Shown here piece after piece: positions 1 through 8,362 of a DNA stretch of 37,473 nt. Position 1 is the first letter of the stretch, and every line of letters begins with the position of its first letter. The notes beneath the pieces are model-generated. The model ran no database searches. It was given only the letters and a program-made list of their open reading frames with translations, and was not told the origin of the DNA. The translations under genes and the position numbers were made by a program. The stretch is from positions 1 through 37,473 of IMG/VR virus record IMGVR_UViG_3300040801_002149. One strand, 5' to 3'. This DNA comes from a virus.

Positions 1-641
1 CTTCCAATTAGTTTCACTTTAAGTCCTGTTCCTGCTGTTGAACTACCAACTTGGTCTATATCAATCGTGATAACAGCCCCATCAGCTAAAGAAGCATCTG
101 AAATAACTGGAGCTGTCGCTGCTGCTGTACTTGTTTTCGTACTTGCATCAATACTAATCACTGTTGATAATATACTCGTTATCCCTTCATTAATGTCCAC
201 TTGAATTGAAGAACCTGCAGGAGCTGTAGTTACTGTAGCTCTTACAGCAGATAATGTCATTGCGAAAGGCATTTGAAATTCTACAACGCCCGTAGCTGTT
301 GCTAAATCAGTTGTTTCATCAGAACAGGCTATAGTGATGTATTCAGCAATTACATCAGTATTACTACTTACTTCAGTATCAAAATCCGATATTTGTGAAG
401 CTGGGATACTTATATCCCCCTGTTCAAAATGAATATCAGTATCGGCAATATGAGAATCAATTTGAGGATGAGTATTCACCCCAATATTAGATAGTGCAGT
501 ATGATCACTAGTACCTCCTCCACCACTATTAAGTTCTAGTGCTTCAATTTCTTGTTGCTGAATGACATCTATAGTATTTGAAATAGCTAAGTATGGACTC
601 AGATAAGATTTACTAACATATTTTCGTTTTAAACCACTCAT
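1..641 (-). CDS. Tail fibre / receptor-binding-type structural protein (3' end cut by window edge)
   Basis: The frame opens at the ATG at 641-639 and stays open to the left edge, so at least 213 residues are visible and the C-terminus is missing. The N-terminus is basic (MSGLKRKYV). It is followed by a helical stretch, a Gly run and a block DHTALSNIGVNTHPQID (about residues 50-66), which resembles the DH-x-AL-x-x-I/L-G-x-x-x-H-x-Q short repeat common in phage tail fibres. The rest is beta-rich and Ala/Thr-rich, with SIQVDIN and VGSSTAGTGLKVKLIG segments of a type common in phage tail and capsid-surface proteins. It starts 3 bp after the stop of the 88-residue gene and closes the visible virion operon. 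Role as a fibre or adhesion protein is inferred from these motifs and position. Confidence 0.75.
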   Translation of the reverse strand, partial: MSGLKRKYVSKSYLSPYLAISNTIDVIQQQEIEALELNSGGGGTSDHTALSNIGVNTHPQIDSHIADTDIHFEQGDISIPASQISDFDTEVSSNTDVIAEYITIACSDETTDLATATGVVEFQMPFAMTLSAVRATVTTAPAGSSIQVDINEGITSILSTVISIDASTKTSTAAATAPVISDASLADGAVITIDIDQVGSSTAGTGLKVKLIG

Positions 642-644
642 TCT

Positions 645-911
645 TTAAATATTTACCCAGTAATTGGTATTTAATAAATTGTTTATGTGTTGCATAATGT
701 CTTTTGCTTCCTCTATAGTAAAAAAATTATCATCCCCAGTTACTTCTACATCAAAATAACTTTCAATAATTTCAATATATGCTGTCAGTAGTGCATCCTC
801 AACCTTACGTAAGTTAACTAATTTAACCCCCATTAATTCTTGGTTAGCAGTACTATTTACTTTCTGAGAGTATTTATCTTTTATTGCTAATATATAATCA
901 CTTGTAGTCAT
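645..911 (-). CDS. Small virion-module protein, unknown
   Basis: An 88-residue acidic, mostly helical protein that I do not recognise by family. Its ATG overlaps the TAA of the collagen-like gene by one base (TAATG arrangement), and its stop lies 3 bp before the next fibre gene, so it is translated as part of the same tail/fibre operon. It contains no cysteine pair, signal peptide or membrane segment. The position between two fibre-type genes suggests a structural adaptor or chaperone for fibre assembly, but that is inference from context only. Confidence 0.7.
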   Translation of the reverse strand: MTTSDYILAIKDKYSQKVNSTANQELMGVKLVNLRKVEDALLTAYIEIIESYFDVEVTGDDNFFTIEEAKDIMQHINNLLNTNYWVNI

Positions 912-2311
912 TATGCAGTATATTTAGTTGTCCGGATTGTATATGATACAAGCCATTGTAAATTAATACCTGATACACCAGTAACACTTAAAGTTGCTAC
1001 AGTTCCTGTTGGTGGAGAAGCAAATGCAGCAGTAACATTACCCGTACCTAAACCAGCAGAAGTAGCACCATTAGTACCTTTATAATCTGAATCAATTAAA
1101 GTTATAGTAGGGAACACAGACCCACCATTAGATACATGAAAAATAAATTCTTTCTTAATTCTACCAGTAATACTGTTATCTCCTAAATTAGGTACTATAT
1201 AACCAGAGCTTGTATCTAAATTAAAACTAGCGGTTACTTCTATAATACCTGAATAATAATCAGTTGTACTTATATCAAATAAATTGATTGTTTGAGTAGC
1301 TGTTCCTATAGTGTCCCGACGATAAATGTTATTAATTAGCGTAGGTATATTACCGTCAGAATAAGCTGCTTCAGTATGTGTACCCTCAATTGCACTGGCT
1401 CCATCCGCTCCGGTTGCACCTTTTAAGTTTCCTATAACCGCCCAATCATCAGCTGCCACACCTCTCTGAAATAGAAAGTATTGTCCGCTTGATGTGGATA
1501 TAGTTAAGTCAAATTCTCTGGCTTCCCTGCCAACTACGCCTTCAAACTCAGTATCTTGTATAATAGCTCCAAAGTTACCAATAGCACATAGTGTACCACC
1601 AGCAACACCATTAGCCCCGTTTGTGACATCAAAAGAACCTAAATTAATAGTTTCTCCTACATCACCCCAAACAGTATAAGTATCAGTTGTCCCTGCAGCA
1701 CCTGTACCAGATGTTAGACTCACATGGTCTACATCCTGCCCATCAATACCATTTGTACCATTATACACTTGAAATACTGTATCAGGTTGGTCATTATACT
1801 CTACAGTATAAGTATCTGTACTACCTGGACTACCATCGCCTGAAGTCCTACTAAAGGAAGTAATCTCGGTACCACTAGGTCCCTGTGCGCCTGTAGCTCC
1901 TGTCGCACCTTGTATTCCTTGAATACCTTGTGGACCAGTATCACCATCTGCGCCATTCGTAACTGTGTAATCTTGCGTACTAGAATCAGTATAGGTAATC
2001 CTATATGTGTCTACTAAGCCCACACTACCTACTAATGAAATATCTGTAATACCAATACCTGCACCACCTCTAAAGGTCCATAAACCAGTAAAATCCCCTG
2101 CTGTAGGTGGATCTAATACTTCGTTAGTAACCAATAGTGCATAGTAAGTTTTACTAGCATCAAACTGATCATTTGTTTCTGGGTATAAAAACCCCGTTCC
2201 TGTATCACTATCAGCATATGCTACATAGATATTTTTGTAAGGAGTTAAGGTTGGTATATCATGTGTACCTACAGTAGAATTCGTATATGTATCACCTATT
2301 GTAATTATCAT
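911..2311 (-). CDS. Collagen-like tail/fibre protein
   Basis: A 466-residue structural protein. The N-terminal 100 residues are beta-rich. A G-x-y collagen-like tract follows at about residues 120-148 (GADGDTGPQGIQGIQGATGA and on), and shorter G-x-y pieces recur at NGTNGIDGQD, NGANGVAGG and GATGADGAS. Between them sits a repeated unit ending in TDTYTV (STDTYTVEY, TTDTYTVWG; also DTYRITYTD), each followed by a short beta segment and an NG-rich collagen piece. Collagen-like tracts trimerise in phage fibres, so a trimeric fibre or appendage is likely. Start and stop touch both neighbours. The family is clear as a fibre type; the exact position in the virion is not. Confidence 0.8.
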   Translation of the reverse strand: MIITIGDTYTNSTVGTHDIPTLTPYKNIYVAYADSDTGTGFLYPETNDQFDASKTYYALLVTNEVLDPPTAGDFTGLWTFRGGAGIGITDISLVGSVGLVDTYRITYTDSSTQDYTVTNGADGDTGPQGIQGIQGATGATGAQGPSGTEITSFSRTSGDGSPGSTDTYTVEYNDQPDTVFQVYNGTNGIDGQDVDHVSLTSGTGAAGTTDTYTVWGDVGETINLGSFDVTNGANGVAGGTLCAIGNFGAIIQDTEFEGVVGREAREFDLTISTSSGQYFLFQRGVAADDWAVIGNLKGATGADGASAIEGTHTEAAYSDGNIPTLINNIYRRDTIGTATQTINLFDISTTDYYSGIIEVTASFNLDTSSGYIVPNLGDNSITGRIKKEFIFHVSNGGSVFPTITLIDSDYKGTNGATSAGLGTGNVTAAFASPPTGTVATLSVTGVSGINLQWLVSYTIRTTKYTA

Positions 2312-2312
2312 C

Positions 2313-2921
2313 TTAGTATATACTTTGTAATACAGTTAACATGTTAAGTATTTCTTCTCTCTTGGCTGTAATAGCTGATGCCTCCATTCCTTTTAAGTAG
2401 GAATAATTAAATAGTGCAGATAAAATATCAGGATTTTTATAACAATCACGGAAGTCATCTTTACATTCATACTGAATAGGTAACTCACGTAAATCGTTAA
2501 AAATTAAGGTACGAACTTGTCCATCAATGAGTAGAGAATACTCAACAGTAGTCTCTGTACCTAATCCTCTATCAACAATATATGTTATATCATAAATTCC
2601 ATCCGGAAGTTCGTCGGTAGCTTCTCCAATAGCAGTACCACTATCTTTAATTAATGCTGGAGTAATTGCAAATACTAGATCTGCAGTTGTAGCAAAAGCC
2701 CCAAATTCATCATATAAGTCTATAGCATCATAAGATGTAGTAGCACCATTTGGTAATGTAATATCAATATCTAACTCTATAGTATGAGTTGTACCATTTA
2801 AATCTGTAACTGCAATATTAGTAACACCGTCCCAACCATCAGTATCTACTCCAGTAGTATCTGTAAACTGGATAGTTGTATTATCATTGGACTGTGTGTA
2901 AGTTAAACTTAAATCTAGCAT
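2313..2921 (-). CDS. Conserved-type virion structural protein, beta-rich
   Basis: A 202-residue protein. The N-terminal 130 residues are Thr/Asp-rich beta strands (LDLSLTYTQSNDNTTIQF), and the C-terminal 60 residues switch to a helical section with two cysteines (CKDDFRDC). Two-part architecture, beta domain plus helical tail, fits a head- or tail-surface protein. It lies one base after the collagen-like gene's start and directly after a strong intrinsic terminator, so it probably depends on read-through or its own promoter. I do not recognise a named family; assignment as structural rests on composition and the flanking fibre and decoration genes. Confidence 0.7.
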   Translation of the reverse strand: MLDLSLTYTQSNDNTTIQFTDTTGVDTDGWDGVTNIAVTDLNGTTHTIELDIDITLPNGATTSYDAIDLYDEFGAFATTADLVFAITPALIKDSGTAIGEATDELPDGIYDITYIVDRGLGTETTVEYSLLIDGQVRTLIFNDLRELPIQYECKDDFRDCYKNPDILSALFNYSYLKGMEASAITAKREEILNMLTVLQSIY

Positions 2922-2937
2922 AATAAAATAAAATAAA

Positions 2938-2954
2938 GGGGGTAAAATACCCCC
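2938..2954 (-). terminator. Intrinsic terminator behind the 114-residue decoration-type gene
   Basis: A perfect 7-bp hairpin (GGGGGTA, loop AAA, TACCCCC). Read on the minus strand it is followed by TTTATTTTATTTT. It lies 7 bp after the stop of the 2961-3305 gene and before the start of the 2313-2921 gene. On the plus strand no T-tract follows, so it acts leftward. Confidence 0.8.
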
Positions 2955-2960
2955 ATATTT

Positions 2961-3305
2961 TTAAACAAAATATTCTACATACGTAGTAATATCCCCAGCA
3001 CTAAAAGTACCAGTTGTAACAATATTTAAAGCACCTGTTGAGGTAACTTTAAGTCCATCTGCATTTGTTAGTGCATGTGCATCTACTCCAGTAAAGTCCG
3101 CTAAAGCAATAGCGGCTGTCAATGACTGAGAGCCCACTTTAAAAGTAACATTTGTACCGCCAGCTAATGCCACACCTTCTACAGTTGTGATTGATTTAAT
3201 AATCGCACCTGCAGGAATAAAATCTTCGGCTGAAGTATATGTGCCTGCAGTTGTCGGAGTAAAAGTAGCTTTCGCCAACCTTATTCCTTTAAATTCATTT
3301 GCCAT
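2961..3305 (-). CDS. Small Ala/Thr/Gly-rich decoration or head-fibre-type protein
   Basis: A 114-residue protein made almost entirely of short beta strands, with no cysteine and very few charged residues after the basic N-terminus (MANEFKGIRLAKATF). The composition (Thr, Ala, Gly, Val) and size match small capsid decoration or head-fibre proteins, which are made in high copy. A strong terminator directly behind it is consistent with an abundant separate transcript. It starts 25 bp after the 334-residue virion gene. No specific family is recognised; the role is inferred. Confidence 0.7.
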   Translation of the reverse strand: MANEFKGIRLAKATFTPTTAGTYTSAEDFIPAGAIIKSITTVEGVALAGGTNVTFKVGSQSLTAAIALADFTGVDAHALTNADGLKVTSTGALNIVTTGTFSAGDITTYVEYFV

Positions 3306-3329
3306 AATTTATTTTTTATAAGTTAATAA

Positions 3330-4334
3330 TTAAACCGTTACGTTAGAGAACGATTGTGGTAATGAAGCCATCCAAGGATTTAAAATACCCAAAAGAGTAG
3401 TAGTTTGTCCTGCCCCGACTGGTAAATAAATCTCAGTACGTAAAGGAGTAGTAGCTTCATATTGACTATTAGCTTGAGTATATGATTTACTATGTATAAT
3501 CAAAATTTGATCATATGTTTCATCTTTAACAGTTCTCAAATCTGGTTTAATAACCGGGAAGTGAGTCCTATTAGTAATACCCTTATAAGATAAGGCATGT
3601 TTTTCTGCATCTCGTACCAGTTTCCAATAACCATAACCTCGTGAAGGATTAGCTGTATAAGCTACTTCAGAAGTACCAAAATTATCAGTTACAAGAAATA
3701 CTTCAAAATTAACTTGAGAGTACTCATTAATTGACTCTACTGTTTCATTATCATCAACAGCTTTAGCTGTCAAGGTTAACAAGTCTGGACCAGTAGTTGC
3801 AACTGCTGTTACACGGGCACCACTATGACCATTAATTTGTGCCTCAAAAGCATCAAACAAATCACTCAAAGAAGTGCTAGTAGCTAGCTCCCTATAAGTA
3901 TGAGTGAACTGTCCTGGGTGCTGATAAAGGTCTTTGTAAACGATACGGATACCATATTCTTCACCAACTACTGGAGTTAAACCAGCGTCAATGGTAGCTA
4001 CTGCTTGCGTAGGAGCTGCGTAGGAATTACCAACATAATCAAGTACATTCTTGCCCTCAATAGGATCAGAAAATTCAATTACCCTAGCACCTGTAATACT
4101 TGTACCAGCCTCATTAACATAACTAAATGTTTTATCTGTACCGAAAGCAATATAAATAGTATCAGTATCTCCAACTGTACTACCAGCTGACAATACGTCT
4201 TTGTTCTTGTCAAGAACTACTATCTCGCCTTCAGCAATATAAGTACCTGAAGTAGCAGGATCATCAATTTGCACAGTAGCTGTGCTTGAAATATCACCGG
4301 CAACAAATACTTTATTTACTCTTGTATAAGCCAT
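3330..4334 (-). CDS. Virion structural protein (crAss-like head/tail type)
   Basis: A 334-residue, beta-rich protein with a Thr/Asp-rich N-terminal half and a C-terminal part containing NPSRGYGYWKLVRDAEKHALSY at about residues 229-250 and a Pro/Leu-rich end. No signal peptide, membrane segment or catalytic motif is visible. It follows the tandem ring-like proteins in the operon, where crAss-like phages carry abundant virion proteins of this size. I cannot say whether it belongs to capsid surface, collar or tail. The ATG at 4334 is preceded by an A/T-rich leader without Shine-Dalgarno. Confidence 0.75.
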   Translation of the reverse strand: MAYTRVNKVFVAGDISSTATVQIDDPATSGTYIAEGEIVVLDKNKDVLSAGSTVGDTDTIYIAFGTDKTFSYVNEAGTSITGARVIEFSDPIEGKNVLDYVGNSYAAPTQAVATIDAGLTPVVGEEYGIRIVYKDLYQHPGQFTHTYRELATSTSLSDLFDAFEAQINGHSGARVTAVATTGPDLLTLTAKAVDDNETVESINEYSQVNFEVFLVTDNFGTSEVAYTANPSRGYGYWKLVRDAEKHALSYKGITNRTHFPVIKPDLRTVKDETYDQILIIHSKSYTQANSQYEATTPLRTEIYLPVGAGQTTTLLGILNPWMASLPQSFSNVTV

Positions 4335-4357
4335 TTTTTATTTATTTAAATTTAACA

Positions 4358-4480
4358 TTAATTGATCACATCAAAGAGAGATCTGCTTAGGCTTATTGAG
4401 AATTCTTCTACTTTAACGCCCCGCGTTATTTCCACGTCGAACTCCCTTATCAGTGTTTTATTCCATAGTATTGACCTCAT
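4358..4480 (-). CDS. Possible small ORF between the ring-like and 334-residue genes
   Basis: A 40-residue open frame from the ATG at 4480-4478 to the TAA at 4360-4358; an in-frame ATG at 4495 would give 45 residues. The start overlaps the end of the 4458-5192 gene by 23 bp in another frame. The peptide is well balanced (WNKTLIREFDVEITRGVKVE, then EFSISLSRSLFDVIN) and reads like a real amphipathic protein rather than noise, and it fills what would otherwise be a 123-bp gap in a tightly packed operon. The stop lies 23 bp before the next start. Function unknown; it could also be the remnant of a longer C-terminus of the upstream gene. Confidence 0.4.
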   Translation of the reverse strand: MRSILWNKTLIREFDVEITRGVKVEEFSISLSRSLFDVIN

Positions 4481-5192
4481 TAATATAGGCTTCATACCGT
4501 GGATTACCTGTATTTTCCAATGCAGACGCAACAGCTAATTTTACTATTTCACTGTGTGTATGCTTTGGTAAATCAGTATATTGTGTGGTCTGCCAACTCG
4601 CAATGTCACTATTATTATTTAAAACTAATAGAGTAGGAAACTTTAAATACACTAAATAATATGTATCTACAGTATAATTACCATCAGTTATAAATACAAC
4701 TAAGTCAGAAACAGGAGAACCTGTACCACCAATAAATAATCTTAGTGGATTAGCAGTATTATGATGTATATGATATTCACTATATGGGTCAGAATATTCC
4801 TTAACATAATTACCTGTATTAACTTCTTTCACTCCTACTCTTTTTGTGTATTCATTAAGGGTTAAATCGGTAAAAGTAATATCTACTTCTTCAGATAAGG
4901 TAAACATATAATTACTAGGAATCTCTGCTTCATAGGCATCCGGAAAGTTAGTTACTGACGCTACTGAAGGAGTAATAGCTTCTTCTACTAATAGTGTCCT
5001 TAAATCATCTATACGTTTCTGTGTTTGACCCACAGACTCACGTTTAGCGTTAACTCCGGAGTACCTGGTTTTTACAAACCTAAGAATACCATAGTTAAGC
5101 CAATAGACAATGTCCCTAGTATTAAACTCAGGGGCTTCATCTAATTGATTTAACTCACGTTGAAATGCTACTTGAAATTCTAAACCTGTCAT
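4458..5192 (-). CDS. Ring/neck-type virion protein, paralogue 2 of a tandem pair
   Basis: A 244-residue protein that is clearly paralogous to its upstream neighbour. Both begin with a helical segment, then an (L)NYWL....RFVK.R(Y/F).G block (here LNYGILRFVKTRYSG, about residues 33-47), then G.TQKR.DDLR (about 53-63), a PS/PN..Y beta segment, and end with a (L)(P/A)(K/E)HTH.EIV.L motif (PKHTHSEIVKLAVA). Such proteins lie behind the capsid gene in crAss-like phages and I assign them to the head-tail connector or tail ring stack. The ATG is four-base-coupled to the paralogue's stop. Assignment is from family position; the copy number of rings cannot be read from sequence. Confidence 0.75.
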   Translation of the reverse strand: MTGLEFQVAFQRELNQLDEAPEFNTRDIVYWLNYGILRFVKTRYSGVNAKRESVGQTQKRIDDLRTLLVEEAITPSVASVTNFPDAYEAEIPSNYMFTLSEEVDITFTDLTLNEYTKRVGVKEVNTGNYVKEYSDPYSEYHIHHNTANPLRLFIGGTGSPVSDLVVFITDGNYTVDTYYLVYLKFPTLLVLNNNSDIASWQTTQYTDLPKHTHSEIVKLAVASALENTGNPRYEAYINEVNTME

Positions 5193-6004
5193 TATTCTTG
5201 TTGACTTAATTTAAGTTCATTTGTTTGCACTCGGCTAGACTCAATATTTTCTATAAGTAAATTAGCGCATAATTCTACAATCTCTTGATGAGTGTGTTCA
5301 GCTAGGTCCGATTCAGCTGTGTACTCATCTATATCAGATGAAGCTAAATTAACTGTGGTTCCTAAAAAGCTATCCCCAGTGCTCCGTACTAATTTTCTTG
5401 GGTATTTAATATACTCTATTTTGACAATATTGACTGCTGTTGTATGTGGATCAGTAACTATATTAATATAATTATGTTCAAGTAAGAATATAGGTTGTTC
5501 AATATAAGGTAAATTGAATGGAGTGGTCAAGTTTTTGAATGCAGTCTCATGGGTTTTATCCATTGCCTCCATCCATATACCTGACACACTTTCATTATTT
5601 TCCAACACTCTGTCTACATTAACATCAATATTATACAGAAACATATATTTATTAGGATAATCCAATAAATCTACTACAGTGCCCGCAGTAGGGGCATCAT
5701 AAATAGAACTACCGTACATCTCTACTTTCCAACTGTTAGGATATATCAAACTACTTGCAGAAGTTGCTAATGGAGATTGATCATACGCAGAGCTGATTAG
5801 TTCCCGCAAATCATCTTTACGTTTTTGAGTTCCCTCAAATCCTTCTTGATAACGATTATGACCAGTAAACCGTTGTTTAACAAAACGTTCCTGGGCAACT
5901 GTTAGCCAATAATTTAATTCCTCTGGTTCAAAACTAGGTAAAGGTACTGGAGAAACTTTATCCAATTGTAACTTTACCGCTATATGCATCTGTGATACTG
6001 TCAT
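5192..6004 (-). CDS. Ring/neck-type virion protein, paralogue 1 of a tandem pair
   Basis: A 270-residue protein, longer than but alignable with the following gene: LNYWLTVAQERFVKQRFTG at about residues 29-47, EGTQKRKDDLREL at about 57-69, and AEHTHQEIVELCANLL near the C-terminus. The conserved HTH.EIV block is not a helix-turn-helix but a His-Thr-His motif. It overlaps the stop of the upstream 253-residue gene and the start of its paralogue by a few bases, so the three are translationally coupled. Role as connector or tail ring component is inferred from its place between capsid and fibre genes. Confidence 0.75.
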   Translation of the reverse strand: MTVSQMHIAVKLQLDKVSPVPLPSFEPEELNYWLTVAQERFVKQRFTGHNRYQEGFEGTQKRKDDLRELISSAYDQSPLATSASSLIYPNSWKVEMYGSSIYDAPTAGTVVDLLDYPNKYMFLYNIDVNVDRVLENNESVSGIWMEAMDKTHETAFKNLTTPFNLPYIEQPIFLLEHNYINIVTDPHTTAVNIVKIEYIKYPRKLVRSTGDSFLGTTVNLASSDIDEYTAESDLAEHTHQEIVELCANLLIENIESSRVQTNELKLSQQE

Positions 6005-6765
6005 TAATCTTTATATTTACTTTCTACAGCAGCTAGAATTGCTTTCTTAATATCTTGATTTTTCTTATCCTGAATAAATGCAACGGCTTCTTCTCTTGAA
6101 TTACCAATTACATCACTACCATATCTATACATATTTTTTGTACGCCTTAGGATATTTTTAGATAGTGCCTCTTCAATTAAGAAATGGGTATCTTTGTCTT
6201 CATTCTCTACCCACAATGACATAAATCGTTTTGGATCATCTTCAACTAGTTCAAATAATCTGTTTTCAACAACTTCATTTGCAGTATCATCTGTACGATG
6301 GCCGTATAAACGAAGTACTTTACGCATATCATTAATGGTTAGTTTATCAAATTCTTTGAAGGCTTTACGACGAACTGCGTTATATTTGTTAACTTCTTTA
6401 GCTTCATCTTCATGATTAATCAGTACATAATCCGCTGTGGCCTTTAATTCTGTTAGTGAAGATTGTACACGTTTATGGTTCTTGAGGAACTTATATTGTA
6501 ATAATCCAATACCCGATGGATCATCTGTGTCAATTACAATTTCACTATTGCCTATCCTAATTGCGAATGTATCCCAAAAGGATGAACTAGGGTGTAGGTC
6601 TTGTTTTAATTTCTTCTCAAGCATCTCACGATCAGAATCATCATCCAACCCTGTATATCGGCTACCATTACGCATAATGTAGGTAGCTATATAATCTTGG
6701 CAATTTTTATACTTATGGATGCCTGACCATGCGTGTGCTTTTTTGTGTCTTAAATAGATTTTCAT
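6004..6765 (-). CDS. crAss-like conserved protein downstream of the capsid gene, unknown
   Basis: A 253-residue, highly charged, mostly helical protein. Its N-terminus (MKIYLRHKKAHAWSGIHKYKNCQDYI) is basic; a short beta segment GNSEIVIDTDDPSGIGLLQY sits at about residues 72-91; the C-terminal half is helical with LTINDMRKVLRLYGHRTDDT at about 142-161. No catalytic motif is visible. It is the first gene after the capsid terminator and is coupled to the ring-like pair, so a head-tail joining or packaging-related structural role is plausible. I do not recognise a named family. Confidence 0.7.
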   Translation of the reverse strand: MKIYLRHKKAHAWSGIHKYKNCQDYIATYIMRNGSRYTGLDDDSDREMLEKKLKQDLHPSSSFWDTFAIRIGNSEIVIDTDDPSGIGLLQYKFLKNHKRVQSSLTELKATADYVLINHEDEAKEVNKYNAVRRKAFKEFDKLTINDMRKVLRLYGHRTDDTANEVVENRLFELVEDDPKRFMSLWVENEDKDTHFLIEEALSKNILRRTKNMYRYGSDVIGNSREEAVAFIQDKKNQDIKKAILAAVESKYKD

Positions 6766-6826
6766 TTGTTACATTAGTTTAGAATATTACATTCAGTATG
6801 CTTTCCCATAAACTAGAAAAGGAGGG

Positions 6827-6850
6827 TGTAGGTGTTAAGGTACACCTACA
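6827..6850 (-). terminator. Terminator-like hairpin behind the capsid gene
   Basis: A perfect 9-bp stem TGTAGGTGT / ACACCTACA with a 6-base loop, 14 bp after the capsid stop. On the minus strand it is followed by CCCTCCTTTTC, a moderately T-rich tail. It probably attenuates rather than fully stops transcription, separating the abundant capsid message from the genes behind it. Confidence 0.65.
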
Positions 6851-6864
6851 AAACCTTTGTTCCT

Positions 6865-8331
6865 TTAGGCTATATCCAAAATTAATTCTCCAGATGTAGT
6901 AGGATCTTTCATCATAATACCTTGCTCTGACAAGAAGTTTACAGTGTAACCATCTTTACCATTTGCACGCAAAGTGTTAATGGATTTAGCATGACCTGCT
7001 CCTGGTGCAACTGAACCAGCAACGTGCCACATAACCATTTCACGATCTTTTCTTACTACTTTCTGAATATTGGATTCACCATCACGCATACCGTAATCCA
7101 TAAAAGTCATACGATATGATTCCTGCGGTTTACCTGTTACAGGGTGAAGCTTACGATTATGTACTGTATCATCATACAATGGGAAGTGACGTAATGTAAG
7201 TTCAACACCGTTAAGCATTTTATAAGTTACAAATTGTCCACCCAAAGTCAGATTCTGGCCACTACCTGATACAAATTTAGTATCAATAAGACTGTAAGCA
7301 GAAGCTTTTTCTTTAAGTACACGGTCAAATTCTTTCATACCCATTTCCCCTGTAAGGGCTACAAACTTACGGTCACCAGTACCGAGAATATTGTAAGAAA
7401 GGTCGAATAAGAACTCTTCCATTAAATCAGCAGTAAGTTTTGTATAGTATCGACGGTTAGAAGGAGAAATTTGCTGAAGCAAACCTGCACCTTGATATAC
7501 CGGACGACCATTTGTTCCAAATACATTTACTGTTCCATCAGGATTAGCATTATATTTAGAGTAGATCAAATGACGGTCAATACTACGGAACCACTGTCGT
7601 AATGCTACCCATTCTTGATAATCTGACCACAAGAAAGTTTGTTTCTTTGTTTGAGGGTCACGAATAGCGATCACCATTACACTAGAATAAGCAGAGCCTG
7701 TAATATCATACTTAAGTCTCATAGTAGTCAAATGATTTCTCAATTTGAAAGGAGACTGATAGTTTACGATATCAGCTTCATCGCTATATTCTTCATATGC
7801 AGAGCCTTCCCGGCTTACTTGTTTGCCAGCAGTCAAAAGACTAGGAAGTACAAAGGAGTCTGATTGTCCATCAGCCATTACTACAGTATATACCCACTCT
7901 GCACCATCTTGATAAGGAGCCCCCTGTACACGTACAGTAAATTCCCGATCATCAAATGCAAGAATAGCTCCAGGTCCAAACCATTTTTCTTCCAACCACA
8001 GTTTGATTGGGGTGTTGTTTATACCAGGAGTATCTGTAGAAGAAATAGTACTACCATTCCATTCTGCTTTTTTGATTGTTACAGCTTTATCAGACTCAAT
8101 CATGACTGGCCACTCATACTCACGATTTTCAATGGTCATAGTTTTACCCATACCAGCAGTAAGAAAGTCGATTGTACTTTGTGGATCCATAGTACCAAAA
8201 ATGTACGATAGTACAGTTGATACCTCATGTGGTTTAGTTAACAGTGCGTTAGAAAGCATGTTTTCATCTACCAAATCTGAGAACCACTTGGTTTTATAAA
8301 GCTGCAAACTATTTAATACATTATTTTCCAT
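6865..8331 (-). CDS. Major capsid protein (crAss-like, HK97-fold)
   Basis: A 488-residue protein of the size and composition of crAss-like major capsid proteins. It opens with a helical N-arm (MENNVLNSLQLYKTKWFSDL), has LTKPHEVSTVLSYIFG early, an extended beta-rich middle (YEWPVMIESD, EKWFGPGAILAFDD), and a characteristic C-terminal half with SPSNRRYYTKL, the GTGDRKFVALTG spine segment and FMDYGMRDGESNIQKV. A TTG two codons upstream could start the frame, but the ATG at 8331 is the natural start. It lies directly after the scaffold-like acidic protein and is followed by a terminator-like hairpin. It should build the icosahedral head. Identification rests on recognition of the family pattern plus gene order. 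Confidence 0.85.
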   Translation of the reverse strand: MENNVLNSLQLYKTKWFSDLVDENMLSNALLTKPHEVSTVLSYIFGTMDPQSTIDFLTAGMGKTMTIENREYEWPVMIESDKAVTIKKAEWNGSTISSTDTPGINNTPIKLWLEEKWFGPGAILAFDDREFTVRVQGAPYQDGAEWVYTVVMADGQSDSFVLPSLLTAGKQVSREGSAYEEYSDEADIVNYQSPFKLRNHLTTMRLKYDITGSAYSSVMVIAIRDPQTKKQTFLWSDYQEWVALRQWFRSIDRHLIYSKYNANPDGTVNVFGTNGRPVYQGAGLLQQISPSNRRYYTKLTADLMEEFLFDLSYNILGTGDRKFVALTGEMGMKEFDRVLKEKASAYSLIDTKFVSGSGQNLTLGGQFVTYKMLNGVELTLRHFPLYDDTVHNRKLHPVTGKPQESYRMTFMDYGMRDGESNIQKVVRKDREMVMWHVAGSVAPGAGHAKSINTLRANGKDGYTVNFLSEQGIMMKDPTTSGELILDIA

Positions 8332-8362
8332 TTGCAATCTTTCAATTTAATTTATAAATTAA

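Noticed and set aside
7639-8299. Plus-strand open frames antisense to the capsid gene
   Set aside because: Shadows of the conserved capsid frame.
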